Source: Sphingomonas tagetis (GTDB lineage Bacteria; Pseudomonadota; Alphaproteobacteria; Sphingomonadales; Sphingomonadaceae). Taken from it: a stretch of DNA of 64,000 nt. The DNA lies in assembly GCF_024211275.1 (NCBI RefSeq), contig NZ_JAMLDX010000004.1:1-64000 (forward strand). Reading direction: 5' to 3'. Each line of letters opens with the position of its first letter. Position 1 is the first letter of the stretch. The notes under the pieces were generated by a model. That model did not search any database and had not been told where the DNA came from. It saw only the letters and a list, made by a program, of their open reading frames with translations. Positions 1 through 8,128 of the stretch are shown piece after piece. A program made the translations under genes and the position numbers.

Positions 1-64
1 CCCGCTCCCCCACCCGGCCACCCATCAGGATACACTGGTGTGGGTGGCCGGGTGGGGGAGCGGG
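1..64. repeat. Perfect 24-bp inverted repeat (hairpin) upstream of ppa
   Basis: Bases 1-24 and 41-64 are exact reverse complements, separated by a 16-base spacer. The stem is very G+C rich and would form a strong hairpin. No T-tract follows on the + strand before ppa, which starts 31 bases downstream. The left arm begins at the first base of the window, so the repeat may extend further left. It could be the terminator of an upstream gene, a 5' leader structure or a dispersed palindromic repeat; the sequence alone does not decide. Confidence 0.8.
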
Positions 65-94
65 CTGGTGCCGCAACCTAACAAAGGAAGTTAG

Positions 95-679
95 ATGCGC
101 ATCGACCTGATTCCTGTGGGCGACGATCCGCCCAACAGCCTGAACGTGATCATCGAAGTGCCGACCGGCGGCGAGCCGGTGAAGTATGAGTTCGACAAGG
201 CGTCGGGTGCGCTGTTCGTCGACCGAATCCTGCACACGCCGATGCGCTATCCTGCCAATTACGGCTTTGTCCCGCATACGCTGTCGCCCGATGGCGATCC
301 GCTCGACGCGCTGGTGATCGCGCGCTCGCCGTTCGTGCCGGGCTGTGTCGTGCGCGCGCGCCCGATCGGCGTGCTGAACCTCGAGGACGAGGCCGGCGGC
401 GACGAGAAGCTGATCTGCGTGCCGGTCGACACGACGTTCCCCTATTATTCGGACGTCGGTGAGCGGCAGGACCTGCCCTCGATCGTGCTGCAGCAGATCG
501 AGCATTTCTTCACCCACTATAAGGACCTCGAGGCCGAGAAGTGGGTGCGCGTCGGCAAGTGGGGTGACGCCGCCGAGGCGCGCCGCGTCACGGTCGAGGC
601 GATCGAGCGCTATCAGGCCGACAAGGCTGCGGCCAAGGCGTCGGTCGATGCGACCGGCGTCGAGACGGCGCAGGGCTGA
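95..679 (+). CDS. ppa: Inorganic pyrophosphatase
   Basis: A 194-aa soluble family I pyrophosphatase, which hydrolyses PPi to two phosphates and so pulls biosynthetic reactions forward in the cytoplasm. The family signature DGDPLDALVIA sits near residues 66-76, with the acidic metal-binding residues expected for Mg2+ coordination; the N-terminal part (FDKASGALFVDRIL) is also typical. Length matches bacterial hexameric enzymes of about 175-195 aa. The ATG follows AAAGGAAG. It is read alone, between the hairpin at 1-64 and the repeat element at 702-968. Identification is secure. Confidence 0.97.
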   Translation: MRIDLIPVGDDPPNSLNVIIEVPTGGEPVKYEFDKASGALFVDRILHTPMRYPANYGFVPHTLSPDGDPLDALVIARSPFVPGCVVRARPIGVLNLEDEAGGDEKLICVPVDTTFPYYSDVGERQDLPSIVLQQIEHFFTHYKDLEAEKWVRVGKWGDAAEARRVTVEAIERYQADKAAAKASVDATGVETAQG

Positions 680-701
680 CTGAATTGAGCGAGCCAGCCA
701 A

Positions 702-968
702 GGGGGCATTCCCGGCCACCGCTACGGCCGGGATTGCCTGCACTTGGTTGTCCAGCGAGGAAGGTCATGCAGCGCGTAGCGGCGCTACGCGCAAATGTCC
801 TGACGCGGCTGGCGGGCAAGTGCAGGCAACCGCGAAGCGGCGGGCGAATTTTGGCGCGTGGCGGCGTCGCTCGTCAGTCACGATGCGTTTGCATCGCTCC
901 TTCCTCGCTTCTTGCCCTGCGCCAAAATTCGCTCCGTCCCGGCCATAGCGGTGGCCGGGAATGCCCCC
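702..968. mobile_element. MITE-like element with 32-bp terminal inverted repeats
   Basis: Arms 702-733 and 937-968 are inverted repeats matching at 31 of 32 positions. The 203-base interior holds nested palindromes: 734-746 with 817-829 (13 bp), about 844-857 with 920-933 (14 bp), a hairpin near 773-790 and another near 891-906. There is no convincing protein of its own and no obvious target-site duplication (left flank CCAA, right flank ATAC). It looks like a non-autonomous miniature element or a large structured intergenic repeat. A genome-wide copy count would separate these. Confidence 0.65.
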
Positions 969-1637
969 ATACGATGGTGCGCCTTCGCCGGGCTGGCGAC
1001 GCTTGCGGTTTCGGTGATGTTTGGGCGAGTGCCCGGACTGGCGCCGTGCGGGCCTTCAGGCGGCGCCGGTGCGGTGATCGCGCTGGAGCTGGTGCGGTCG
1101 GCGGCGGACGTGACCGCTTTGTTCGGCAGCGAGCCGTGCACGAGCCGGCTGATCGCGGCGCAGCGTCAGGCGCTGTGGCTCGACATGCTTGCGTTCATTC
1201 CGGCGTATCTGGTTTTCCTGCTGAGCGCGGTGGTGGCGCTGCGGCGCGCGAGCCTTGGCCTGGCGCTGGTGGCGTTCAACCTGGTGCTGATCGCGGGGGC
1301 GCTCGATTTCGTCGAGGGGCTGATCCTGTTCAAGCTGCTCGGCGGGCTGCCCGGCGAGGAGCGCGCGTTCACCGGGCTGTTCTGGACGGTGCGGCCGAAA
1401 TTCGCGCTGCTGGGGCTGGCCGAGGTGATGCTGGCGCTGATGCTGTGGCGCGGGGCGCTGGCGGCGAAGGTGGCGGCCGGCGTGATGGCGGCGGGGGGCG
1501 TGGTGGCGCTGGTGTACCTGTTCCGCGCGCCGCATGATCCGGCGATGATGAAGGGGCACAGCGTGGCGTGGGGCGCGCTGCTGGTGGCGGCCGGGATTGG
1601 CGCGCTGCGGCCGGCGGTGTTGGGGTTGAAAGCCTAG
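951..1637 (+). CDS. Multi-spanning membrane protein, unknown function
   Basis: About 228 aa with roughly five hydrophobic segments: around WCAFAGLATLAVSV, MLAFIPAYLVFLLSAVVAL, LALVAFNLVLIAGALDFVEG, FALLGLAEVMLALMLW and a C-terminal VAWGALLVAAGIGAL. I do not recognise the family; it is an inner-membrane protein by sequence. The start is uncertain. GTG at 951 lies inside the right arm of the repeat element, ATG at 1017 would cut the first membrane segment, and GTG at 858 would begin inside the element. None has a clear ribosome site. Its stop shares the bases CTAG with the stop of the convergent next gene. Confidence 0.6.
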   Translation: MAGNAPIRWCAFAGLATLAVSVMFGRVPGLAPCGPSGGAGAVIALELVRSAADVTALFGSEPCTSRLIAAQRQALWLDMLAFIPAYLVFLLSAVVALRRASLGLALVAFNLVLIAGALDFVEGLILFKLLGGLPGEERAFTGLFWTVRPKFALLGLAEVMLALMLWRGALAAKVAAGVMAAGGVVALVYLFRAPHDPAMMKGHSVAWGALLVAAGIGALRPAVLGLKA

Positions 1638-2020
1638 TCGGGCTTGTCGCCGCTCGCGGGCGGTATGGCGCGCAGGCTCTCGATCTCGCGCGAGGTGCGT
1701 TCACCCGGATCGGTCGCGATCGTCTCCAGTGTCGCGACGCGCTCCTGCAATTTGGTGACAAGGTTGCGAAGGCGTTCATTCTCGTCGTCGATCGTCTTGA
1801 GCGTGACGACGGGCTTGGCCTGTGTATCGACGAAGAACTCGACGAAGCCGCAATCGACGCAGCGATGCGAGATAAGCTGGGCCGATTTCATACCCAGTCC
1901 GCCCATCGCGGCTTTCCAGAAGCCCGACTCGCCATCCATCCATTTCACGCGCCCGCCGGTGTCGGACAGAAACGGAAAGCCCTGAGTCATCCGTCCACGG
2001 CATTTGGGGCAGCTTGCCAT
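1634..2020 (-). CDS. Zn-ribbon protein with C-terminal coiled coil (DUF6487-like)
   Basis: A 128-aa protein with an N-terminal MASCPKCRGRM Cys pair and a second pair, HRCVDCGFVEF, so a treble-clef or Zn-ribbon fold is likely. The spacing of the two CxxC pairs and the sequence between them resemble small Zn-ribbon proteins of the DUF6487 type, from memory. The last 50 residues (DDENERLRNLVTKLQERVATLE) form a predicted coiled coil, suggesting oligomerisation. The ATG at 2020 follows GGAGA at good spacing. No specific function is known to me. Confidence 0.65.
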   Translation of the reverse strand: MASCPKCRGRMTQGFPFLSDTGGRVKWMDGESGFWKAAMGGLGMKSAQLISHRCVDCGFVEFFVDTQAKPVVTLKTIDDENERLRNLVTKLQERVATLETIATDPGERTSREIESLRAIPPASGDKPD

Positions 2021-2075
2021 TTCAACGTCTCCGATGGTGCGTTGCTTGAGCAATACACCGGGCGCCGGTCCGCGA

Positions 2076-2438
2076 TCAAGCGCCCGCGGGCTTGCCCTTC
2101 TTCTTCGCCGGCGCCCTGCGGCCGGCTTCGATCCCCAGCGCGGCCCATTGCCGCATCGCGTCGGCATCGTCGTACACGTCGTCGGGGGCGCGGCGGTAGT
2201 TCATCGAGACGGTCTCGCCGGTGCTGTTGGTGAAGGTGAAGGGTGGGAGGCCGGCCTCGTCCCAGATGGGCGCGCTGACCGCGTCGAACTTGAAGTAGAT
2301 CGCTTCGTCATCGACCACGGCGAACACGGTGCCGTCGCAATAGAGCACGGCGGCGCCCATCATCGCGTGGTGGGTGATAGTGCCGAGCGGTTCGAGCGAC
2401 TCCTTCGCCCATTCGATGAGGCCGGCGTCAGCGGGCAT
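2076..2438 (-). CDS. TfoX N-terminal domain protein
   Basis: A 120-aa protein with the TfoX/Sxy N-terminal fold: the core MMGAAVLYCDGTVFAVVDDEAIYFK followed by a beta-rich stretch ending YRRAPDDVYDDADAMRQW. It is the N-terminal domain only, as in many stand-alone alphaproteobacterial members; the C-terminal TfoX helix-hairpin domain is absent. The tail is Lys/Ala rich (APAKKKGKPAGA). In gammaproteobacteria Sxy controls competence, but single-domain homologues have no proven role. The start (MPADAGLIEW) overlaps the GNAT gene upstream by 11 bases, so co-translation is likely. Confidence 0.8.
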   Translation of the reverse strand: MPADAGLIEWAKESLEPLGTITHHAMMGAAVLYCDGTVFAVVDDEAIYFKFDAVSAPIWDEAGLPPFTFTNSTGETVSMNYRRAPDDVYDDADAMRQWAALGIEAGRRAPAKKKGKPAGA

Positions 2439-2907
2439 TGGCGAGTGCCTCCAGCGCGTCGTCCTGCATGCGCCAGCGCTCCCAGCCATCTACATGCGCG
2501 GCGCCGATGCCGCGGTAGAAGCCCTTGCCGAGCTCGTTCCAGTCGAGGACGTTCCATTCGAGCCGCGCGCCGCCACGTTCGATGACGAGTGCGGCAAGGC
2601 GGGCGAGGAGCGCGCGGCCTAGGCCGGAACCGCGCGCGGCGGGCTCTACGAACAGATCCTCGAGCCAGATGCCGGGCTTGCCTTCGAAGGTGGAGAAGGT
2701 CGGGAAATAGAGCGCGAAGCCGGCGGGCGTGCCGTCGATTTCGCCGATCAGGACTTCGGCGGCGGGGCGGGGGCCGAACAGGTGCGCGCGCAGGGTTTCG
2801 TCGTCGAAGCGGACTTCGTGCGCGAGCTTCTCGTAATCGGCGAGCTTGCGAATGAAATCGGCGACGAGGGTGAAGTCGTCGGGGCCGGCCGGTCTTGTCG
2901 TGATCAT
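2428..2907 (-). CDS. GNAT family N-acetyltransferase
   Basis: A 159-aa GNAT enzyme. The acetyl-CoA pyrophosphate loop is seen as ARGSGLGRALLARLA near residues 91-105, preceded by strand WLEDLFVEP, and the C-terminal WNVLDWNELGKGFYRGIGA is typical of the diamine (spermidine/spermine-type) N-acetyltransferase subgroup. The substrate is not certain. The start codon overlaps the stop of the EamA gene upstream by 4 bases (ATGA), and the 3' end overlaps the TfoX-like gene, giving a three-gene leftward unit. Confidence 0.85.
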   Translation of the reverse strand: MITTRPAGPDDFTLVADFIRKLADYEKLAHEVRFDDETLRAHLFGPRPAAEVLIGEIDGTPAGFALYFPTFSTFEGKPGIWLEDLFVEPAARGSGLGRALLARLAALVIERGGARLEWNVLDWNELGKGFYRGIGAAHVDGWERWRMQDDALEALANAR

Positions 2908-3803
2908 AATTGCGCCTCGGTATCTGCGACGGGGGCGTGGTCGCGGCGGCGGGCAGCGAGGATGCAGCCGCCGACGATCAGCGCCGCCCCGGCGACGGTG
3001 AAGAAGGATACGCGCTCGCCGAACACGATCCAGCCCCACAATGTCGCCCAGAGGAAGCCGGTATATTCGGTCGGCGCGAGGTAGCTGGCCTGCGCGCGGG
3101 CATAGGCCCAGGAAAGCAGGAACAGCGATGCGGTGGCGAGGACCGCGGCGAGGATCAGCGCGGGGGCATGATCGATCGCGGGGACGGTGAGCAGGAACGG
3201 CGCGGCGAGGAGGTAGATCAGCGCGACGAGCGCGGACTGGTAGAAGGCGACTTCGGTGGCGCCCGCGACGAGCGACTGCTGGCGCATCAGGATGATGTTC
3301 CAGGCGTAGCACACCGCCGAGGCGAGGATGGCGAGCGCGCCCCAGAAGGCGTCGCGGCCGAGTTGCGCCTGGGACTGGCCGTAGAGGATCACGAGTACGC
3401 CGGCGAAGGCCATGGCGGTGGCGACGATCGTGGCGCGGGTGATGCGCTCCTTGAGCACGATCGCGGCGAGGAACAGCGCGATGATCGGCGCGATGAAGGA
3501 GAGCGCGATCGCCTGCGCCATCGGCACGCGACCGAGGCCCCAGAAGAACAGGAACGCCATCGCCGACGTGACCAGCGCGCGGACGATGTGGATGCGCATG
3601 ACCGCGCGGGCGGGCCATGCGGGGTTGGACGCGGCATAGGGGATCGCGCTGACGATGGTGCCCGCGAACATGCGCCACATCAGCGCGTTATAGGCGCCGA
3701 GCGCGAGCACCAGCCCCTTCATCACCGCATCCATCGACGAGAAGATCGCGATGCCGAGCGACGCGACGGCGAAGGCGGTGAGTGGGGAGGCGCGGCGAGT
3801 CAC
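2904..3803 (-). CDS. EamA/DMT-family transporter
   Basis: A 299-aa inner-membrane protein with ten hydrophobic segments arranged as two repeated EamA halves, the hallmark of the drug/metabolite transporter superfamily. Sequence such as ALSFIAPIIALFLAAIVLKERI in the first half and APTEYTGFLWATLWGWIVFGE in the second (the conserved PxxxxxxxxxxLGE-type motif) supports the call. Members export amino acids, nucleosides or other metabolites; the substrate cannot be read from the sequence. It is the first gene of the leftward unit with the GNAT and TfoX-like genes. Confidence 0.9.
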   Translation of the reverse strand: MTRRASPLTAFAVASLGIAIFSSMDAVMKGLVLALGAYNALMWRMFAGTIVSAIPYAASNPAWPARAVMRIHIVRALVTSAMAFLFFWGLGRVPMAQAIALSFIAPIIALFLAAIVLKERITRATIVATAMAFAGVLVILYGQSQAQLGRDAFWGALAILASAVCYAWNIILMRQQSLVAGATEVAFYQSALVALIYLLAAPFLLTVPAIDHAPALILAAVLATASLFLLSWAYARAQASYLAPTEYTGFLWATLWGWIVFGERVSFFTVAGAALIVGGCILAARRRDHAPVADTEAQL

Positions 3804-3867
3804 GGGGACGCCCTAGCGGGACGGTAGCGGGAAGGCGAGAGTCGGTAGAGTATGGGGTGAAAGCGTA

Positions 3868-4023
3868 CTACTTGGCAGGCTTCAAATGCCGTTTGAGCGA
3901 TACGGTGCCTTCGCTGACAAGTTCAAAGGATACGGTATCGCCCTCCTTAAGGTCGAGTTCTCGGCATACGGCTGCCGGTAATGTAATGACACCGCCTTTC
4001 GCTACTTTGAGGTGACGGGTCAT
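3868..4023 (-). CDS. AbrB/SpoVT-type DNA-binding protein, orphan
   Basis: A 51-aa protein with the swapped-hairpin AbrB signature: VAKGGVITLPAAVCRELDLKEGDTVSFEL, close to the usual GRITIPKEIREKLGLKPGD pattern. Such short proteins are usually antitoxins (MazE/VapB type) or small transition-state regulators. No toxin gene lies on either side: 3' is the start of the EamA gene, 5' is a small secreted protein. The ATG at 4023 follows GGGAG. Its codon use is less GC-rich than its neighbours, pointing to transfer. A function as a solitary autoregulator is possible. Confidence 0.75.
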   Translation of the reverse strand: MTRHLKVAKGGVITLPAAVCRELDLKEGDTVSFELVSEGTVSLKRHLKPAK

Positions 4024-4139
4024 AACAACGCTCCCGAGGACATCCGCTGATTCGGACCAGCGTACTAACGCTGCCGCAGTTGTGGAGAAGGTTTCATCCG
4101 AAATGGGCCAGTCATTTCTGTCATGCCGGGCCGGAAGCT

Positions 4140-4436
4140 CTAGCGATCTAGCGTCTTGAACTCGACCTTGGTCGCTCCATTGACCTGCAAGACATAGATG
4201 AGAGCGCCGATGCAACGATAAGGCGTTTCGCTGTCGCCAAGTAAGGCAACGTGCTTCGCTTTTTCCGCGACTGCTTTCAGCGCGGCGTCTAGCGCCTCAC
4301 GCTCCTCCGGCAATCGATATTCCTTTCCGCCGATAATCGCGCTGCATCCCGTCTGCTCGGTGTAGCCAACTCGTACCTCGACCTCCGCCGTCGCTGGCGT
4401 TGCCATCGCCAGGGCCGATGTCAGAAGGTAAAGCAT
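4140..4436 (-). CDS. Small secreted protein, unknown function
   Basis: A 98-aa protein with an N-terminal signal peptide ([18 protein letters not shown]) and a mature part with two cysteines (near residues 31 and 75) that could form a disulfide. The C-terminal end (IYVLQVNGATKVEFKTLD) faintly resembles the periplasmic domain of ExbD/TolR proteins, but there is no anchor or D-x-TPL motif, so this is only a hint. The ATG overlaps the ispG stop as TGATG (an in-frame GTG lies one codon upstream), so it is probably translated from the ispG message. The region is AT-richer than its surroundings. Confidence 0.6.
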   Translation of the reverse strand: MLYLLTSALAMATPATAEVEVRVGYTEQTGCSAIIGGKEYRLPEEREALDAALKAVAEKAKHVALLGDSETPYRCIGALIYVLQVNGATKVEFKTLDR

Positions 4437-5560
4437 CACTCCGCCGCCACTACCTGCGTCTCGCTCGCCGCGTCGAGTTCCGCCGCCTTGGCTTCGACCA
4501 GCTTGACGATGTGGTCGAGCATATCCTCGCTCGATACGGTGTGGTCGGTGACGCCGGAGAGGTACACCATGTGCTTGCCGTTGCCGCCGCCGGTGAGGCC
4601 GATATCGGTCTCGCGGGCTTCGCCGGGGCCGTTGACGACGCAGCCGAGGACCGACAGCGACATCGGGGTGCGGATGTGCTGGAGGCGTTCTTCGAGCGCC
4701 TGCACGGTGCGGATGACGTCGAAGCCCTGACGCGCGCAGGACGGGCAGCTGACGACGCGGACGCCGCGGTTGCGGATGCCGAGCGACTTGAGGATCTCAA
4801 ACCCGACGCGGACTTCCTCTTCGGGTTCGGCGGAGAGGCTGACGCGGATCGTGTCGCCGATGCCGTACCAGAGCAAATTGCCGATGCCGATCGCGCTCTT
4901 GACGGTGCCGCCGACAAAGCCGCCGGCCTCGGTGATGCCGAGGTGGAGCGGGCAATCGACCGCATCGGCGAGCTGCTGATAGGCGGCGACGGCGAGGAAC
5001 ACGTCGCTGGCCTTCACCGCGACCTTGAATTCGTGGAAGTCGCGGTCCTGCAGCAGCTTGATATGGTCGAGCGCGGATTCGACGAGCGCCTCGGGGCAGG
5101 GTTCGCCATATTTTTCGAGCAGGTCCTTTTCGAGCGACCCGGCGTTGACGCCGATGCGGATCGCGCAGCCATTGGCCTTGGCGGCGTTGACGACCTCGTT
5201 GACGCGCTCGGCGCTGCCGATATTGCCGGGGTTGATGCGCAGGCACGCGGCGCCGGCATCGGCGGCCTCGAGCGCGCGCTTATAGTGAAAATGGATGTCG
5301 GCGACGATCGGCACGCGTGCCGCGCGGACGATCTTCTTGAGCGCCGCGGTGCTCTCGACGTCCGGGCAGGACACGCGGATGATGTCGGCCCCGGCCTCTT
5401 CGCAGCGGCGAATCTGGTCGATCGTCGCCTTTGCGTCGCTGGTCTCGGTGTTGGTCATCGTCTGGACGGTGACGGGCGCATCGCCGCCGACGGGGACGTT
5501 GCCGACCATGATCTGACGGCTTTGGCGGCGCACGATATCGCGCCAGGGACGGACGGACAT
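4436..5560 (-). CDS. ispG: 4-hydroxy-3-methylbut-2-en-1-yl diphosphate synthase (flavodoxin)
   Basis: A 374-aa IspG (GcpE), the penultimate enzyme of the MEP isoprenoid pathway, converting MEcPP to HMBPP with a [4Fe-4S] cluster. The TIM-barrel N-terminus starts [17 protein letters not shown] with the VQTMTNTET motif. The cluster ligands are in [11 protein letters not shown] and [11 protein letters not shown], and the conserved Glu is in the [13 protein letters not shown] stretch. The ATG follows AAAGGATATTT. It heads a leftward unit with the small secreted gene, divergent from the acyltransferase cluster. Confidence 0.97.
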   Translation of the reverse strand: MSVRPWRDIVRRQSRQIMVGNVPVGGDAPVTVQTMTNTETSDAKATIDQIRRCEEAGADIIRVSCPDVESTAALKKIVRAARVPIVADIHFHYKRALEAADAGAACLRINPGNIGSAERVNEVVNAAKANGCAIRIGVNAGSLEKDLLEKYGEPCPEALVESALDHIKLLQDRDFHEFKVAVKASDVFLAVAAYQQLADAVDCPLHLGITEAGGFVGGTVKSAIGIGNLLWYGIGDTIRVSLSAEPEEEVRVGFEILKSLGIRNRGVRVVSCPSCARQGFDVIRTVQALEERLQHIRTPMSLSVLGCVVNGPGEARETDIGLTGGGNGKHMVYLSGVTDHTVSSEDMLDHIVKLVEAKAAELDAASETQVVAAE

Positions 5561-5667
5561 AAATATCCTTTGGGGGATTTCTCTGGGGTTCGGCGAGCCT
5601 ATAGCCGATTGTGCAGACGCGAGAAAGAACGGGCATTGCGCTAACCAATTGGTGAGGCGCGCGGCGT

Positions 5668-6876
5668 ATGGCCGAGGGTGTGAGTCTCACCGGTAACATT
5701 CCTGCGCGCGGCGGGCGCCATTACGGCCTCGACTGGCTGCGCATCGCCGCGTTCGCGATCCTGATCCTCTATCATATCGGCATGGTGTTCGCGCCGTGGG
5801 ACTGGGTGATCAAGACCAACCACAGCTATCCCGAGCTGATCGCGCCGATGTCGGCGGTGACGCCGTGGCGGCTGGCGCTGCTGTTCGCGGTGTCGGGCTA
5901 TGCTTCGTGGCATTTGTTGTCGAAGATGCGCGACGCGGCGGCGTTCGCCGGATCGCGCAGCAAGCGGCTGCTGATCCCGCTGGCATTCGGCATGGCGGTG
6001 CTGGTGCCGGTGGAGATGTGGATCCGCGTCGCCGAGGTGGGGTATCCGCACGGCTATTGGCGGTTCTGGCTGCATGATTACTGGCGGCTGGGCGAATTTT
6101 ACGGGCGGACCTTCCCGAGCTGGGAGCATCTGTGGTTCGTCGCCTATCTGTGGACCTATACGATGATCCTCGCGGCGGTGCTGGCGTATCGCACCGATCG
6201 CGGAGCGGCATGGGTGGCGGGCGCGATCGACTGGCTGACGCACGGATGGCGTGTGCTGTGGGTGCCGATGCTGCTGCTGGCGGTGGCCAAGGTCGGGCTG
6301 CTGTTCGTGGTCGAGGAGGAACATGGCCTGCTGCGCGACTGGGGCGGGCATGCGCAGTTCGTGCCGATGTTCGTCGCCGGGTTCCTGCTGGCGGGTGCGC
6401 CGCAGCTGTGGCCGGCGCTGCGGCGGGTGTGGAAGGTGGCGCTGGCGCTGTCGGTGGTGACCGGTGCGGTCGTGGTGGCGGTTGAGACGCTCTATCCAGG
6501 CGAGGCGATTCCGCCGCACTGGGTAATGGCGGGCGAGCGCGCGGCGCAGGTGGCGATGGGCTGGACGATGACGGTGGCGCTGTTCACGCTCGCCGACCGC
6601 TATTGGAACCGCGATCATCGCTGGCGCCGGACGCTGGCCGAGGCGGTATTCCCCTTCTACCTGATCCACCAGCCGGCGATCGTGGCGATTACCTGGCTGT
6701 CGCTGCCGTTGAAGCTCAACGCCTGGGTCGAGTTCGGCATGCTGCTGGCGGGGACGGGCGCGGTCTGTGCGGTCTTCTACCTGATCGGGCGTGAGATCGG
6801 GTGGCTACGGCCGCTGATCGGGCTGGGGCCGCGGGTGCGGCGCGACGTGCCGGTCGCTTCGCCGCAACCGGCCTGA
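5668..6876 (+). CDS. Acyltransferase 3 family membrane protein (paralogue 1)
   Basis: A 402-aa inner-membrane protein with about ten transmembrane helices and the acyltransferase-3 / OpgC-like pattern. The N-terminus reads [20 protein letters not shown], containing the conserved His and Arg, and is followed by [14 protein letters not shown]. The C-terminal half has the conserved FPFYLIHQP motif. Such proteins O-acylate periplasmic glucans, polysaccharides or lipids. It is the first of two tandem paralogues sharing many blocks ([22 protein letters not shown]). It is divergent from ispG with a 107-base gap. Confidence 0.85.
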   Translation: MAEGVSLTGNIPARGGRHYGLDWLRIAAFAILILYHIGMVFAPWDWVIKTNHSYPELIAPMSAVTPWRLALLFAVSGYASWHLLSKMRDAAAFAGSRSKRLLIPLAFGMAVLVPVEMWIRVAEVGYPHGYWRFWLHDYWRLGEFYGRTFPSWEHLWFVAYLWTYTMILAAVLAYRTDRGAAWVAGAIDWLTHGWRVLWVPMLLLAVAKVGLLFVVEEEHGLLRDWGGHAQFVPMFVAGFLLAGAPQLWPALRRVWKVALALSVVTGAVVVAVETLYPGEAIPPHWVMAGERAAQVAMGWTMTVALFTLADRYWNRDHRWRRTLAEAVFPFYLIHQPAIVAITWLSLPLKLNAWVEFGMLLAGTGAVCAVFYLIGREIGWLRPLIGLGPRVRRDVPVASPQPA

Positions 6877-6911
6877 GGCCAGCGACTCTTTCGTCCGCTC
6901 AGCCAGAATGA

Positions 6912-6931
6912 ATCCCCGCCCGCGCGGGGAT
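6912..6931. repeat. Short GC-rich hairpin between paralogous acyltransferase genes
   Basis: Arms 6912-6919 and 6924-6931 pair perfectly over 8 bp around a 4-base loop, with a further outer pair TTCGTC (6890-6895) and GACGAA (6932-6937). The sequence ATCCCCGC...GCGGGGATGACGAA is the kind of palindrome often dispersed in sphingomonad genomes. It could act as a weak terminator or mRNA processing signal between the two genes. Confidence 0.5.
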
Positions 6932-6964
6932 GACGAAGGCGGAATGTCGGACTAAAGCGCGGCG

Positions 6965-8128
6965 GTGGAACGGCATTATGGCATGGACTGGCTGAGGATC
7001 GGGGCGTTCGGCCTGCTGATCTTCTATCATATCGGCATGGTGTTCGTGCCATGGCCCTTCCATGTGAAGACCGCGCATCCGGCCGAATGGGTGACGGTGC
7101 CGATGCTGTTCACCAGCCCGTGGCGGCTGACCCTGCTGTTCCTCGTCTCGGGCTATGCCAGCCGCGCGCTGTGGCTGAAGTCGAAGGGGGCGGGGCATTT
7201 CGTTGCCAACCGCAGCTACCGGCTGATCGTGCCGCTGCTGTTCGGCGTGGCGGTGGTGGTGCCGCCGCAAAGCTGGGTCGAGGTGGCGACGCAGCATCTC
7301 TACTGGAAGAGCTACTGGCATTTCTGGACGCACGAATATTGGCGGTTCGGCAAATATCACCAGATCATCTTCCCGACCTGGAACCATCTGTGGTTCGTCG
7401 GCTATTTGTGGCTCTACACGCTCGGGCTGACGCTGATCGCGATGCTGCCGGGCGGGGCATGGATGCAGCGGCTGTTCGACCGGACCTTTGCCGGGACGCG
7501 GGTGCTGTGGCTGCCCGCGGCCTATCTGCTGCTGACGCAAGTGGTGGTGTTCCAGCGCTGGAGCGACAGCCATGACGTGATCAATGACGGGGTGGCGCAT
7601 CTGGCGTTTTTCCCGGCAGTGCTGTTCGGCTTCGCGCTGGCGGGATCGGAGCCGGTGATGGCGTGGATCGCGAAGCTGTGGAAGCCGGCGGCGGCGCTGG
7701 GCTTGGCCGGCTATATCGTGTCGGTCGCGATCGAGATCGCCTATGTCGAGGACCCGCCCTGGGCGGTCGGGCGGGTGATGCTGGCGGCGCGTTATGTGCA
7801 GTGTTGGATGACGATCGTGGCGATGATCGGGATTGCCGAAACCTATCTCAACCGCGATCACAAATGGCGGCCGATGCTGACCGAGGCGGTGTTCCCCTTC
7901 TACCTGATCCACCAGACGGTGATCATCGTGGCGATGTACTTCGTGCTGCAATGGCGCGTGCCGGGCGTGGTCGAGTTTCTGGTGCTGGTGCCGGTGACGG
8001 CGCTCGGGTGCTGGGTATTCTATCGCTATGGCCGAGAGGTGAAGTGGCTGCGGCCGCTGATCGGCCTGCGGATGGAGCGGCGCGACCGGCCGCGCGTTCC
8101 TGCCACTGCCGCGCCGGAGGCCGTATGA
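6965..8128 (+). CDS. Acyltransferase 3 family membrane protein (paralogue 2)
   Basis: A 387-aa polytopic membrane protein, clearly paralogous to its upstream neighbour: it starts ERHYGMDWLRIGAFGLLIFYH, continues WRLTLLFLVSGYASRAL, and repeats the [34 protein letters not shown] and [11 protein letters not shown] blocks. The likely role is O-acylation of a periplasmic or surface glycan or lipid; the acceptor is unknown. The start chosen is GTG at 6965, the only start codon that keeps the conserved N-terminal motif in the usual place. The stop overlaps the peptidase start as ATGA. Confidence 0.83.
   Translation: MERHYGMDWLRIGAFGLLIFYHIGMVFVPWPFHVKTAHPAEWVTVPMLFTSPWRLTLLFLVSGYASRALWLKSKGAGHFVANRSYRLIVPLLFGVAVVVPPQSWVEVATQHLYWKSYWHFWTHEYWRFGKYHQIIFPTWNHLWFVGYLWLYTLGLTLIAMLPGGAWMQRLFDRTFAGTRVLWLPAAYLLLTQVVVFQRWSDSHDVINDGVAHLAFFPAVLFGFALAGSEPVMAWIAKLWKPAAALGLAGYIVSVAIEIAYVEDPPWAVGRVMLAARYVQCWMTIVAMIGIAETYLNRDHKWRPMLTEAVFPFYLIHQTVIIVAMYFVLQWRVPGVVEFLVLVPVTALGCWVFYRYGREVKWLRPLIGLRMERRDRPRVPATAAPEAV

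Noticed and set aside
2428..3678. A long minus-strand frame running from the EamA gene into the GNAT.
   Set aside because: Only the part from ATG 2907 has GNAT motifs; the upstream part is the antisense-like second frame of the transporter.
3804..4139. A toxin gene partnering the AbrB-type protein.
   Set aside because: No open frame with toxin features is present in the short flanks; the neighbours are a transporter and a small secreted protein.
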